Assembly: GCA_963755495.1 (NCBI GenBank)
Contig: CAVWJS010000016.1
Location: 72,341 to 136,340, forward strand
Direction of reading: 5' to 3'
DNA length: 64,000 bases
Source: Bog-473 sp963755495
Lineage (GTDB): Bacteria > Actinomycetota > Acidimicrobiia > Acidimicrobiales > RAAP-2
The notes under the pieces are model-generated. The model made no database searches. It saw only the letters and a program-made list of their open reading frames with translations, and was not told the DNA's origin. The position numbers were made by a program, and so were the translations under genes. Shown here piece by piece: positions 8,611 to 17,541 of this stretch. Within the stretch, counting starts at the first letter, position 1. Each line of letters starts with the position of its first letter.

Positions 8611-10037
8611 CAAAACCGGTAGTAGATGAAGGGGGCGACACCCGCCGGCCCGAATGTGGTGATCCCGAGCAGGATCAGTGACAACACGCCGACCTGCACC
8701 GCTGAGCGCTGCCGCGAGAAGGTCGTCTGCAACCGATCGACCGCGTCGGAGGGCACGAATTGGGAGACCAAGGTGCCGACGACCACCACCACGAGCAGGG
8801 GTGTGACCAATGGGGACGGGCGTTCCCAGCCCGAGGCCATACGACCGAGGACGGCAAAGGCGTAGGAGAGCCCGGTTGCGTTGAAGAACACCCAACCGAG
8901 GCAGACGAATTGGAACGTCCAGAATCGCTGCACCCAGACTCGCACCGGTCCATCGGCCACGGCCGGCAAGCCCTGTCGCACGCGTCGATGGCGCCGCAGG
9001 TGCCCCACGCCTTGACCGACCCCGTGCAAGGCGCCCCAAAACACGAAGGTCCACGCCGCGCCGTGCCACAAGCCCCCGAGCACCATGGTGATCATGATGT
9101 TGCGAACCGTCTTGCCCTCCGATCCGCTGCTTCCCCCGAGCGGGATGTAGAGGTAGTCGCGCAGCCAGCGCGAAAGCGTGATGTGCCACCGCCGCCAGAA
9201 ATCCTGGAGATTGCGCGCCGTGTATGGAGCGTCGAAGTTGACGGGGAATCGGATCCCCAGCATGAGCGCCAACCCGATTGCGATATCCGTGTACCCGCTG
9301 AAGTCGCAGTAGATCTGGACCGCATAGCCCCAGGCGGCGAAGATCGACTCGAGCGCCGAGTGCTGCGCCGGCGCAGTGAACACCGGTACGACAATGGCAC
9401 TCGAGACATACGAGGAGATCACGACCTTCTTGAACAGCCCGGCCATGATCAGCCAGAGAGCGCGGGAGTAATCCACGGCCATCGGATCTCGACGACGGCG
9501 CAGTTGGGGCAGGAGCTCGTTGCCCCGCACGATCGGGCCAGCCAGCAGGTGGGGGAAGAATGACAGGTACAGCGCCAGGTCCAACGGACGGGCCGGCTGC
9601 AATTCCCGGCGGTAGATGTCGATCACATAGCTCAGAGCCATGAATGTGTAGAAGGAGATCGCAATCGGTAGCGCCACCTGCAACAACGGCACGGCGCGCC
9701 CTAACCCCAACGTGTGCGTCAGATTGTCGACGTTGACCGAGACGAAGCCGTAGTACTTGAACCAGCCGAGCAGTCCCAGGAGCCCTGCACACGACAGCGC
9801 CATGGCCAGACGGCGGCTCTTCTCAGTGGGCGACTTCGCGACCGCGATGCCCCCGATGAAGGCGATGGTGGATGTACTAAGCAGCAGTAAGCAGTAGCTC
9901 CACCCGACCCAGCCGTAGAACGCGTAGCTCATCGTGAGCATCGACAGCTTCCAGGCCACTGGATAGGGGTTGAGCAGCCAATTCACCGTAAAAGCGATGG
10001 CGAAGAAGATGGCGAAATCGAATGTGGGGAAGAGCAT
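8610..10037 (-). CDS. MBOAT family O-acyltransferase (AlgI/PatA-like)
   Basis: 475 residues, about ten hydrophobic segments, uninterrupted frame. Diagnostic stretches are MLFPTFDFAIFFAIAF at the N-terminus, GYAVQIYCDFSGYTDIAIG, LQDFWRRWHITLSRWLRDY and GGLWHGAAWTFVFWGALHG, which contains the invariant MBOAT histidine. AlgI-type proteins pass an acetyl or acyl group across the membrane to a partner that modifies an extracytoplasmic polysaccharide. The downstream SGNH gene is the natural partner, with overlapping stop and start codons. ATG 10037 is preferred over 10046 because MLFPTFDF is the family N-terminus. Confidence 0.92.
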   Translation of the reverse strand: MLFPTFDFAIFFAIAFTVNWLLNPYPVAWKLSMLTMSYAFYGWVGWSYCLLLLSTSTIAFIGGIAVAKSPTEKSRRLAMALSCAGLLGLLGWFKYYGFVSVNVDNLTHTLGLGRAVPLLQVALPIAISFYTFMALSYVIDIYRRELQPARPLDLALYLSFFPHLLAGPIVRGNELLPQLRRRRDPMAVDYSRALWLIMAGLFKKVVISSYVSSAIVVPVFTAPAQHSALESIFAAWGYAVQIYCDFSGYTDIAIGLALMLGIRFPVNFDAPYTARNLQDFWRRWHITLSRWLRDYLYIPLGGSSGSEGKTVRNIMITMVLGGLWHGAAWTFVFWGALHGVGQGVGHLRRHRRVRQGLPAVADGPVRVWVQRFWTFQFVCLGWVFFNATGLSYAFAVLGRMASGWERPSPLVTPLLVVVVVGTLVSQFVPSDAVDRLQTTFSRQRSAVQVGVLSLILLGITTFGPAGVAPFIYYRF

Positions 10038-10153
10038 GCGGCCCAATCGGTTGGATGCGCCGAATGTACCGCCGCCCCGTGGCTTCTTGTGGCATCGAAA
10101 TGTTCCGGGTCACCGCCACGATGCCCCCCCGAGCCCGGTCGACAACCGGCGGG

Positions 10154-11126
10154 TCAGCCTTTTGCTTTCAGGGCCTCGATCAATGCAGGGAGGACCTTGT
10201 GCACGTCACCGACAATGCCCAGATCGGCCACCGAGAAGATCGGCGCCTCCTGGTCCTTGTTGATGGCGATGATGTTCTTCGAGCCCTTCATACCCACCAG
10301 GTGCTGCGTGGCCCCCGAGATTCCGCAGGCGACGTACACTGTGGGCTTCACCGTCTTGCCGGTCTGGCCGACCTGGTGCGAGTAGGGCACCCATCCGGCG
10401 TCGACGATGGCGCGGCTCGCCCCTGCCGCGCCGTGCAGCAGCCGGGCCAACTCTTCGATGAGCGCGTAACTCGCGGCCTCGCCCAGTCCCCGACCACCCG
10501 AGACGACCACTGACGCCTCATCGAGCTTGGGACCGCTTCGCTCTTCGACGTGGCGCTCCACCAACTTGGCGCCGTTTGCGGTGCCGGTCTCGGGCACTGG
10601 CGCGGCGACGACCGCTGCCGGGGCACCCCCGGCCGGCTCGGCCGCAAACGACTTGGCTCGGATCACGAAAATGGCCGGTCCGGGACCGGTGAAACGGGCC
10701 GTCACGATGTGACTGCCGCCGAACACAGGGTGCTGGCTGGACAGCCCGTCGTCGCCCGCCACCAAGCCCGTGACGTTGGTCAGCACGGGTCGATCCAACT
10801 TGACCGAGAGACGACCGGCCACGTCACGCCCGTCGTAGGTAGCCGGGATCAGAATCGCATCGGGTGCGTTGCCACCTTCAATGAGGGCCGCCAGGGCTGA
10901 CGACACCGGGACGCCGGGGAGCGAACCGCCGAGGTCTCCCACGTCGTACACGGTGGTCGCCCCATACTCGCCCAAAGTGGCAGCCAGCGAGACCGTCTCG
11001 GAGCCCCAGGCCACGGCCTCGACCGTGCTCGCCACCGATCGCGCTTCGGTCAGCAATTCGAGGGTGATCGGCGTCGGGCCGGAATCGCCGCGCCTCGGCC
11101 AGCACCCAAATCTTGTCGATCGCCAT
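10154..11126 (-). CDS. etfA: Electron transfer flavoprotein alpha subunit (one frameshift)
   Basis: N-terminus MAIDKIWVLAEA starts at 11126; the frame then changes near 11090 to one that continues TPITLELLTEARSVAS. The C-terminal FAD-binding domain is complete: VVSGGRGLGEAASYAL, VPYSHQVGQTGKTVKP, VACGISGATQHLVGMKGS, IIAINKDQEAPIFSVADLG. ETF carries electrons from acyl-CoA dehydrogenases and related flavoenzymes to the respiratory chain via ETF-quinone oxidoreductase. It follows etfB with one base between stop and start. An acyl-CoA dehydrogenase at 35560-36774 is a potential electron donor. The frameshift is likely a sequence error. Confidence 0.92.
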
Positions 11127-11127
11127 C

Positions 11128-11905
11128 TCAGATCACCTTTAGCTGCTCGAGGAAGGCGACGACACGCTCGGCACCGTCTCCTTCGTCCACCACGATCTCA
11201 CCGGAACCTCGGGACTCCGCCTCAGAGACATCGGTGATCTCCTGACGGGCACCCACGGCACCCACCTGCGAGGGGTCAAGGCCGAGGTCGGCCAGCGTGA
11301 GGTTGTCGACGGGCTTCGACTTCGCCGCCATGATGCCCTTGAACGACGGATAGCGCGGCTCGACCACACCAGCCGTCACCGTCACGACGGCCGGCAGGGG
11401 GCACACGACTTCGTCGTAGCCAGCCTCGGTCTGGCGCTCCACCTTGACCGAGTTGCCGTCAACGGCGATCGCCTTGGCGAAGGTGACCGACGGGAAGCCC
11501 GAGGAGCTCGGCCACCTGTACCGGCAGGGTGCCCGTGTAGCCATCGGTCGACTCCGTGGCCATGACCACCAGGTCGGGATTGGCTCGCTTGATAGCGGCC
11601 GAGAGCGCCTTGGCCGTGCCGAGCGCATCGCTCCCGGCGAGCGCGTCGTCACTGATCAAGATGGCCTTGGCCGCCCCCATGGCCAGCCCGGTACGAAGCC
11701 CCGAAGTCTCGCCACCCGGGGCCATGGAGACCAGGATGACCTCGTCTCCTTCGCCGCTGGCCAACTGCAGTGCCATCTCGACTCCATAGTTGTCGGAGTC
11801 ATCCATGATGAGCTTGCCGGTGCGGACGAGGGTGTTGGTCACGGGATCGAGAGCAGCCGGAGCGGCCGGATCGGGGATCTGCTTCACACAGACAACGACG
11901 TTCAT
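11128..11905 (-). CDS. etfB: Electron transfer flavoprotein beta subunit (one frameshift)
   Basis: Begins MNVVVCVKQIPDPAAP and shows the AMP/ETF signature regions DSDNYGVEMALQLA, GLRTGLAMGAAKAIL, ATESTDGYTGTLPVQVAELLG. Near 11500 the reading frame moves, continuing FPSVTFAKAIAVDG and LPAVVTVTAGVVEPRYPSFKGIMAAK to a normal C-terminus (VVAFLEQLKVI) and stop at 11128. Without the shift the protein would end 40 bases later in non-family sequence. First gene of the etfBA pair; about 90 bases separate it from the convergently oriented-neighbourless upstream glycerophosphodiesterase gene, which reads in the same direction. Confidence 0.92.
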
Positions 11906-11993
11906 GGCCGCTCATCTTTGACGAAATTGGCACCTTGCCGCCATTCGGCCGATTTGCCGGCCGCCAACAGGCGTAATTGAGGGCAGTTTCGCC

Positions 11994-12722
11994 TCATCCC
12001 CGTGCCCCCGCCGCACCGACGATCGACAGCGCCTCGACCAAATGGTCGGTAATCAGGCCATCCACCCCGAGTTTCACGAAGGCGGCGAGGTCGTCCGCGG
12101 AATTCACGGTCCAGACGTTGACGGCCACACCGGCGGCGTGGGCTCGCTCCACTAGTCCGGGACTGACCGAGCTGACAAAGGGGTGGACGGCTCTCCAACC
12201 CTCCTCGACGGCCAGCGCGAGCCCGGCCTCGGGGTCGGTGAAGAACGACCAGAGTGCGCCCAGGGCCAGGCGGCCGTCTGCCGCCTGCACCGCCCTCAGG
12301 GTGCTGACCTGGAACGACGATACGATCACCCTGTCGGTCCAGCCCGCTTCGGCTATGGCGAAGGCGGCGAGCGCGGCCACGTTCTCATTCGGATCATGTC
12401 CGGGCTGGCCCGGCTCGTTCTTGATCTCCACGTCGACTTCCATGCCGTCGCAGACCGCCAGGGCGTCAGCCAGCAAGGGAACATACGGAGGGAGCTCGGG
12501 CACCGTCAGGTGGGCCACTGGCCCGAGCCCGTCGATAAAGGGATCGTGGTGGATGGCGAGGGCCCCGTCGGCCGTCAGCCGAACGTCGAGCTCGACGCCG
12601 TCGGCCCCCAGACGCTTGGCTTCGGCGAATGCCTCGAGCGTGTTCTCGACGAAGCCGTCCGTGCACCCTCGGTGGGCGAAAACTGCAGTCGCCGAATGCC
12701 CTTTACCCTGTAAGACACCCAT
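11994..12722 (-). CDS. Glycerophosphodiester phosphodiesterase
   Basis: 242 residues from ATG 12722 (an in-frame ATG at 12767 adds 15 unconserved residues). GDPD family motifs are VFAHRGCTDGFVENTLEAF with the catalytic His and Glu, GVELDVRLTADG with the metal-binding Glu/Asp, and the second His in LAIHHDPF. ENEP-like EVDVEIKNEPGQPG and VNVWTVN in the C-terminal half also fit. The enzyme splits glycerophosphodiesters from phospholipid turnover to glycerol-3-phosphate and an alcohol. No signal peptide is visible, so it is predicted to be cytoplasmic. It is divergent from the WhiB gene. Confidence 0.9.
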   Translation of the reverse strand: MGVLQGKGHSATAVFAHRGCTDGFVENTLEAFAEAKRLGADGVELDVRLTADGALAIHHDPFIDGLGPVAHLTVPELPPYVPLLADALAVCDGMEVDVEIKNEPGQPGHDPNENVAALAAFAIAEAGWTDRVIVSSFQVSTLRAVQAADGRLALGALWSFFTDPEAGLALAVEEGWRAVHPFVSSVSPGLVERAHAAGVAVNVWTVNSADDLAAFVKLGVDGLITDHLVEALSIVGAAGARG

Positions 12723-12757
12723 TTTTACCTTCCTGTTCGGAAATTTCACCAAACTGC

Positions 12758-12786
12758 TTGCCACCACCGCGACAAGCCATTACCCT
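12758..12786 (+). promoter_or_regulatory. Candidate sigma-70-type promoter for the WhiB gene
   Basis: TTGCCA at 12758-12763 and TACCCT at 12781-12786 are separated by exactly 17 bases, close to the actinobacterial housekeeping consensus. Transcription would begin near 12793, about 80 bases before the WhiB start. It lies in the intergenic gap if the divergent glycerophosphodiesterase starts at 12722. Prediction from pattern only. Confidence 0.3.
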
Positions 12787-12875
12787 CTTCTCGTCAATCC
12801 CTTCTCAGTGACGGACACCAATATGGGTTCGATCATGTGAAAAGGATCACAACCGCGTGGGTGGAGGCTCTCCCA

Positions 12876-13172
12876 ATGGCTCTCATGTGGAACAGGACGG
12901 TCGACTGGGACGCAGACGACTGGCGTCGTGCCGCAGCATGCCGGAACACCGAACCTGATTTGTTTTTCCCTGTCGGAACCACGGGGCCGGCCATCGACCA
13001 GATCGACGCCGCCAAGGGTGTCTGCCGCTCGTGCGAGGCGCTCGAGCCCTGTCTGGACTTCGCGCTGGCCACCAACCAGGAATCAGGCGTCTGGGGCGGC
13101 ACCTCGGAAGAGGAGCGCCGCAAGCTGCGCAAGGCCTGGTTGGCTGCCCGCCGCTCCCAGCGCACGTTCTGA
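12876..13172 (+). CDS. whiB: WhiB family redox-sensing transcription factor (WhiB1-like)
   Basis: 98 residues. The four cluster-binding cysteines are present: one in AAACRNTEP and three in VCRSCEALEPC (CX2CX5C). The GVWGG turn (ESGVWGGTSEEERR) is followed by a basic C-terminal helix. WhiB proteins hold a 4Fe-4S cluster, react to NO or oxygen, and act with the primary sigma factor. The ATG 12876 is preferred to the upstream GTG 12837 because GGAGG lies 8 bases before it. The gene is convergent with a PdtaS-type kinase, the same order as whiB1-Rv3220c in Mycobacterium tuberculosis, which supports the WhiB1 branch. Confidence 0.9.
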   Translation: MALMWNRTVDWDADDWRRAAACRNTEPDLFFPVGTTGPAIDQIDAAKGVCRSCEALEPCLDFALATNQESGVWGGTSEEERRKLRKAWLAARRSQRTF

Positions 13173-13238
13173 CCTCATTCACCGCCCCTAGCCCCTTGTG
13201 ACGCAGCACGCCTCTGGGCATCGCCGGCGCCAATCCCG

Positions 13239-14765
13239 TTAGCGGGGTGCCCGCACCGGGACCGAAATCACGACGTTCGTGCCGCCGCCCTCGGATGCCG
13301 GCAGGGCTTCCATGGACGATGCGGCCCTCCAACTGGCTGGCTACCAGGTCACGCACGATGGAGAGGCCGAGGCTCGTTGTCTTCTCGATGTCGAATCCCT
13401 CAGGCAGCCCACGCCCGTCGTCACGCACCGCCACGGTCAGCTCGCCCCCCTGGTTGGAGAGGGTGACGCCAACGCGCCCGACCGGTGACCCCCCTCTGCG
13501 GTGGCCTCGGGGCCACCGGCGGCCTCCGCCTCGAAGGCGTGCTCCACGGCGTTCTGGAGGAGCTCGGCCAGGGTGACGGCCAAGGGAGTGGCCACGTCTG
13601 CGGTCACATCACCCAAGTCGCCGTTGGTCGTGATCACAATGGGCTGCGAGGAAACGACGGAGTCCTCCGCCATCTGAACCAACGACACCACGATCTCGGC
13701 GAAGGGGACCTGGTCGCTGGGGTCCCGCGAGAGGATCTCGTGGACCAGCGAAATCGACCGCACTCGTCGCTCGGCCTCCTGGAGAGCGACGCGGGCCGCC
13801 CGCTCGTCCACACGGCGGGCTTGAAGTCGCAAGAGGGACGAGATCGTCTGCAAGTTGTTCTTGACCCGGTGGTGCACTTCGCGAATGGCGGCGTCCTTGG
13901 ACAACAAGAGGCGGTCGAGCCGGCGCACATCGGTCACGTCTCGTAAGAGGATCATCGCCCCGGTGACCACGCCGTGTGAGAGCAAGGGGATGCAATGCAG
14001 CAGCACGATCACGTCCGGCCGCCGCTCGACCTCCTCGACCACTGGGCGGCCGTTGGTGAGGGCCCACTCGACTCGCCGTCTCCTCGATATCGAGGTCACC
14101 GAAGCGCCGCCCCTCCGGAGGGGCGTAGATGCCCATGCGGTGAAAGGCGTTCATGGCGTTGGGCGACGCGAATTCCACCCGGCCGTCGGCATCGACCACG
14201 ACCACGCCGTCGCCTACGCGTGGGGCCTCCTCGGTCCCGACATCCTCCTCGGGATAGGGGAAATCGGACTGCGCCACCATGTCGGCCAGACGCTCGAACA
14301 CATCGAGGTAGGTCCGCTCGTACATGCTCGTCGGCCCCTTGAGGGGCGCCAACGAGACCCGCAACAGAACGGCGATGACCACGTCTCCGAAGCGAACCGG
14401 GATCGTCTCGACCGGGACCTGCTCCCCCAGAACGGGGTGATGCATGCTGCCGCGGGTGATCTCTCCGCTATGGAGGCACTTGGCTGCCAGGGCCCACTGC
14501 GTCTCAGTCGATGGTCTGCCCCACCAGGTCCTGATCAACCAGGGTCGGCCGGTTGTTAGGGCGCATCTGACCCAGCACCACGAGCTCGGGCTCCTCAGCC
14601 GGCCTGGGTTTGCCCTCGTCCGGCGTCATCGGCACTACCAACAAGAGGTCGGAGAAGGAGAGGTCGGCCAGCACGCTCCAACTACCCAAGCAGGCGCTGG
14701 AAGTGCCCGAGCTCTTCGGGCTTGAGCTGGGTGTGTGACTGCGCCAGCTCAGCCGGTGTCGGCAT
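13239..14765 (-). CDS. pdtaS: PdtaS-type sensor histidine kinase (about five frameshifts)
   Basis: Pieces of one kinase occur in order in different frames: N-terminus MPTPAELAQSHTQLKPEELG from ATG 14765; GAF-like part (GSWSVLADLSFSDLLLVVP; YERTYLDVFERLADMVAQ); PAS-like part (GDGVVVVDADGRVEFASPNA); the HisKA_2 phosphoacceptor region IREVHHRVKNNLQTISSLLR; and an HATPase with LAELLQNAVEHAF, DDGRGLPEGFD and SLGLSIVRDLV. The last frame ends at TAA 13239-13241. Shifts lie near 14690, 14510, 14090, 13490 and 13312, some at G/C runs. PdtaS kinases normally phosphorylate an ANTAR antiterminator (PdtaR). Stop and start codons of the upstream PHP gene are three bases apart. All functional blocks are conserved, so errors are likelier than decay. 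Confidence 0.8.
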
Positions 14766-14768
14766 CGC

Positions 14769-15686
14769 TCAGACCCCTTCGCTCTGCGGTTGCGGAGCCT
14801 CGGGCGCCAGGGGATCGCCCAGAGCCACGGTGTGGGGCAGTCGGCCCCGATACCCCTGCAGGGAACGAACGCCCACCGCGTCCAGGAGGTCGCGAAGGCC
14901 ATCGGCCCGGTCTGCCACCTGCTCATGGCGGTGCGCGTCCGAGGCCGTGGTCAACGGCACACCCCGGGAGACGAACCGCTCCAGGAGCGGCAGTGCGGGG
15001 TACTGCTCTCCGACCGGCTTGCGCCAGCCCGCCGAGGAAACCTCAGCCGCCATCCCCGATGTCGCCGCCGCCTCGGCCATACGATCCCACCATTCGGCCG
15101 GCGCGTCGGGAATGTGCCCCGCCACCTTGATCAGATCAGGATGGGCCAGCACGTCACAGGTCCCCGATGCGGCCAACTCCTCCAGCGCCCGCGTGTAGTC
15201 CTCCCAGCAGGTGTCCACCTCCCGCGCCGACCACTGGTCCATCTGGAGGGGAACATCGATGTCGTCGAAGCGCCATGCGCCCAGCCAGTGCACCGATCCG
15301 AGGAGGACGTCGAAGGGGTAGGGACGGAGCAGACCCGCCACGTCGTCCATCCGGCCCGGGTAATAGTCGACCTCGAGCCCGATGACGACGGGGAGTCCGG
15401 CGTCCTTCGCGTCCTGCGCACAAGAGACGTACTCGTCCAGATCCGCCGTGGCATGGAAGTCCCAGTACTCCGCCATCGACGCTTGCAGCGCCGGGGGGAT
15501 CCGGTCGTCCGCCCAGAAGCCGCCCAGGAGGCTCTCCGCTTGGCGGAAGCGGAACAGATGCTCGGTCACCGCCAGTTCCTGCACCCCGGCTGCCTGTGCC
15601 TTCTCGCAGTAGAGCGCGAGCTGCTCGAGGCGGAGGGACGTCTCTCTCTGGTCGTGTGGCCACAGGTGGAGGTGGTAGTCGAGCAC
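14769..15686 (-). CDS. PHP domain protein (histidinol-phosphatase type)
   Basis: 305 residues. Metal-binding PHP motifs are MLDYHLHLWPHD at the start, ELAVTEHLFRF near residue 40, VVIGLEVDYYPG near 100, LLGSVHWLG near 130, DVLAHPDLIKV near 180, and SDAHRHEQVADR near 255. The family hydrolyses phosphate esters with a trinuclear metal site; HisK-type members make histidinol, but many homologues outside his operons have other substrates. There are no his genes nearby, so the specific reaction is left open. It probably shares a transcript with the downstream pdtaS gene. Confidence 0.85.
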   Translation of the reverse strand: MLDYHLHLWPHDQRETSLRLEQLALYCEKAQAAGVQELAVTEHLFRFRQAESLLGGFWADDRIPPALQASMAEYWDFHATADLDEYVSCAQDAKDAGLPVVIGLEVDYYPGRMDDVAGLLRPYPFDVLLGSVHWLGAWRFDDIDVPLQMDQWSAREVDTCWEDYTRALEELAASGTCDVLAHPDLIKVAGHIPDAPAEWWDRMAEAAATSGMAAEVSSAGWRKPVGEQYPALPLLERFVSRGVPLTTASDAHRHEQVADRADGLRDLLDAVGVRSLQGYRGRLPHTVALGDPLAPEAPQPQSEGV

Positions 15687-15705
15687 GCTGGAGCGACCGC
15701 TGATC

Positions 15706-16362
15706 TCAGCCGGCGCGACGGATCAGCGTCACGCCGTCTCGAATGGTGGTCAGCACGCAGACAACCCGGGGGTCAGCGACCAGCTTGTCGTTGAAAGCGG
15801 CGATGGCGGCGGCCGCCTCGTGCGGTGGCCCGGCACTTTCCAAGACGCTGCCGCCCTGCAATGTGTTGTCGGCCACGATCAGGCCGTGTGGCGCCAGCAT
15901 GGGCAGCACGGCCTCGAAGTAGGCGTCGTAGCCCACCTTGTCGGCGTCGATGAAGACCAGATCGTAAGGACCGCTCAGCTCGGCAAGCGAGGTCAGCGCC
16001 GGCCCCTCAACCACGGTGATCCGACTCTCCAGCCCGGCGACGGCGATGTTGCCGCGGGCGACGGTGGCGTGGTGGGGATCAACCTCGAGCGAAATGATCG
16101 AGCCACCTTCGGGCAATCCCGCTGCCATCGCTATTGACGAGTAGCCGGTGAAGGTGCCGATCTCGAGCACGCGGGTGGCTTGCGTTGCAAAGACCAGCAG
16201 CTCGAGAAAGCGGCCCTCCTGGCGGCCGACCATCATCCCCCACGCCGGAAAGTCCTTCCGGGTGGATTCGTCCACGGCGACCAGGTGAGGCGGCGGCTCC
16301 GTCGAGTGCGCTTCGGCATACGCAAGGGCTTCAGGCAGTATCAGCGGGTCCATCTCCTGCAT
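15706..16362 (-). CDS. SAM-dependent O-methyltransferase, family 3
   Basis: 218 residues, uninterrupted. SAM-binding motif I is VLEIGTFTGYSSIAMAAGLP, motif II GGSIISLEVDPHHATVARGN, and the metal-binding signature YDLVFIDADKVGYDAYFE and LIVADNTLQGG is that of cation-dependent (COMT/CCoAMT-like) enzymes. These methylate catechol-type hydroxyls; actinobacterial members are often of unknown substrate. The gene is 19 bases upstream-distal to the PHP gene in the same direction and 15 bases from the ArsA gene, so the minus-strand genes 18761-13239 may form one operon. Confidence 0.9.
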   Translation of the reverse strand: MQEMDPLILPEALAYAEAHSTEPPPHLVAVDESTRKDFPAWGMMVGRQEGRFLELLVFATQATRVLEIGTFTGYSSIAMAAGLPEGGSIISLEVDPHHATVARGNIAVAGLESRITVVEGPALTSLAELSGPYDLVFIDADKVGYDAYFEAVLPMLAPHGLIVADNTLQGGSVLESAGPPHEAAAAIAAFNDKLVADPRVVCVLTTIRDGVTLIRRAG

Positions 16363-16377
16363 CGTACGCTGCCCCGC

Positions 16378-17541
16378 TCAATCCCAGACTTGTCGCCCCA
16401 GCCGGATCAATCCGTCCATATCGAAGATGTCAGCGTCGAAGAACGGAACGGTGACGAGAATGTCCGGGGCGCCCTTCAACTCGTTCTGCTGCTCTGCCTC
16501 CCGGCGCGCCACTATCCCAAAGTGCAGGAAGCTCTCCGCCACCTCGCGCAGCACACGAGCTGCGACCAGCGGGTCGTCCGTCACTCCCTCGCCGAGGGTA
16601 TCGACCTCGTCCACCATGTGCTGGGCCAAGCGGGCTGTGGCCGAATCGCGCAGGTAATCGGGGAGCACCTTGTTCAAGATGATCGCCCCCAGATGCAGCT
16701 TGCGTGCCGTGAGCTCAGTCGAAAAGAACTCGGCTTCACGTAACGGCGTCGCCTCCAGAGTCGACACGACCATGAAGGTGGTGCGCCGGTCCGAGAGGAG
16801 TCGGGTCACCGCATCGGAGCGCGTCACGAACCCCTCGTACATCGACTGGAACAAAATGAAGAATTCCGAGATGTCGGCCAGGAACTGCGTGCCGAGGATA
16901 CGGTCGGCCACCGTATAGAACGGCTTGGTGGCTGCGTTGACCAGACGTGACCGGTAGGGGGCGATGAGCCAGCGCAAGAGGCGCGACGAGAAGAAGTCGG
17001 CCAGTCGCTGGGGCGCATCGAGGAAGTCCAAAGCGTTGCGGGTCGGAGGAGTGTCGACGACGATGAGGTCGTATTTGCCCTCCGAGTGGATCTCGTAGAG
17101 CCGCTCCATGGCGATGTAATCGTGCGACTGGACGAAACGCCCCGAAATGTTCTGGTAGAGAGGGTTGGCCAGAATCTTTTCCCTCGTGACCTCGTCGGGC
17201 GCGTGCCGCTCGATGAGGTCATCCCAGCTTTGCTTGGTGTCGAGCATGGCCGCCCACAACTCGCCGCTGGGCGTGATGCCGGCCGCCTTGAAGACCTCGT
17301 CGGCAATGCGGACCTCCTCGTTGCCGATCCCCTTCAATCCCAGAGCGTCGGCCAGGCGCCGGGCGGGATCGACGGTCAGCACCAATACCCGGCCGCCGTG
17401 CTCGGCGGCTGCCATGGCGCCCACGGCGGCGGCCGTCGTGGTCTTGCCGACGCCGCCAGGCCCGCAGGCGATCACGATCTCCTTGGCCGACAGCAGGTGG
17501 CTGATGGTCTGCGCTGTCTCGACCGCCCGGCGCGGCGACAT
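16378..17541 (-). CDS. ArsA/Get3-type ATPase, second of a pair (BagB/Rv3680-like)
   Basis: 387 residues. P-loop IACGPGGVGKTTTAAAVG near residue 25 (deviant Walker A with the signature lysine), switch regions VLTVDPARRLADALGL and DLIVVDTPPTRNALDFLD, and the A-loop-like ILNKVLPDYL. The family includes eukaryotic Get3/ArsA; in actinobacteria two neighbouring genes encode a heterodimer (Rv3679/Rv3680 in M. tuberculosis). Its ATG overlaps the stop of the first ATPase by one base. No ArsB or ArsR genes are nearby, so arsenite export is unlikely; a role in glycerol/cell-envelope related metabolism has been proposed for the mycobacterial pair, from general knowledge rather than this sequence. Confidence 0.88.
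   Translation of the reverse strand: MSPRRAVETAQTISHLLSAKEIVIACGPGGVGKTTTAAAVGAMAAAEHGGRVLVLTVDPARRLADALGLKGIGNEEVRIADEVFKAAGITPSGELWAAMLDTKQSWDDLIERHAPDEVTREKILANPLYQNISGRFVQSHDYIAMERLYEIHSEGKYDLIVVDTPPTRNALDFLDAPQRLADFFSSRLLRWLIAPYRSRLVNAATKPFYTVADRILGTQFLADISEFFILFQSMYEGFVTRSDAVTRLLSDRRTTFMVVSTLEATPLREAEFFSTELTARKLHLGAIILNKVLPDYLRDSATARLAQHMVDEVDTLGEGVTDDPLVAARVLREVAESFLHFGIVARREAEQQNELKGAPDILVTVPFFDADIFDMDGLIRLGRQVWD

Noticed and set aside
7633..9792. 719-codon minus-strand ORF spanning the MBOAT and SGNH genes
   Set aside because: Only its last part is real (SGNH frame); the upstream part is an off-frame reading of the MBOAT gene.
13239..14765. Reading the kinase as three or more separate genes or as a true pseudogene
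   Set aside because: All domains are in order with intact motifs; breaks are single-base and partly at homopolymers.
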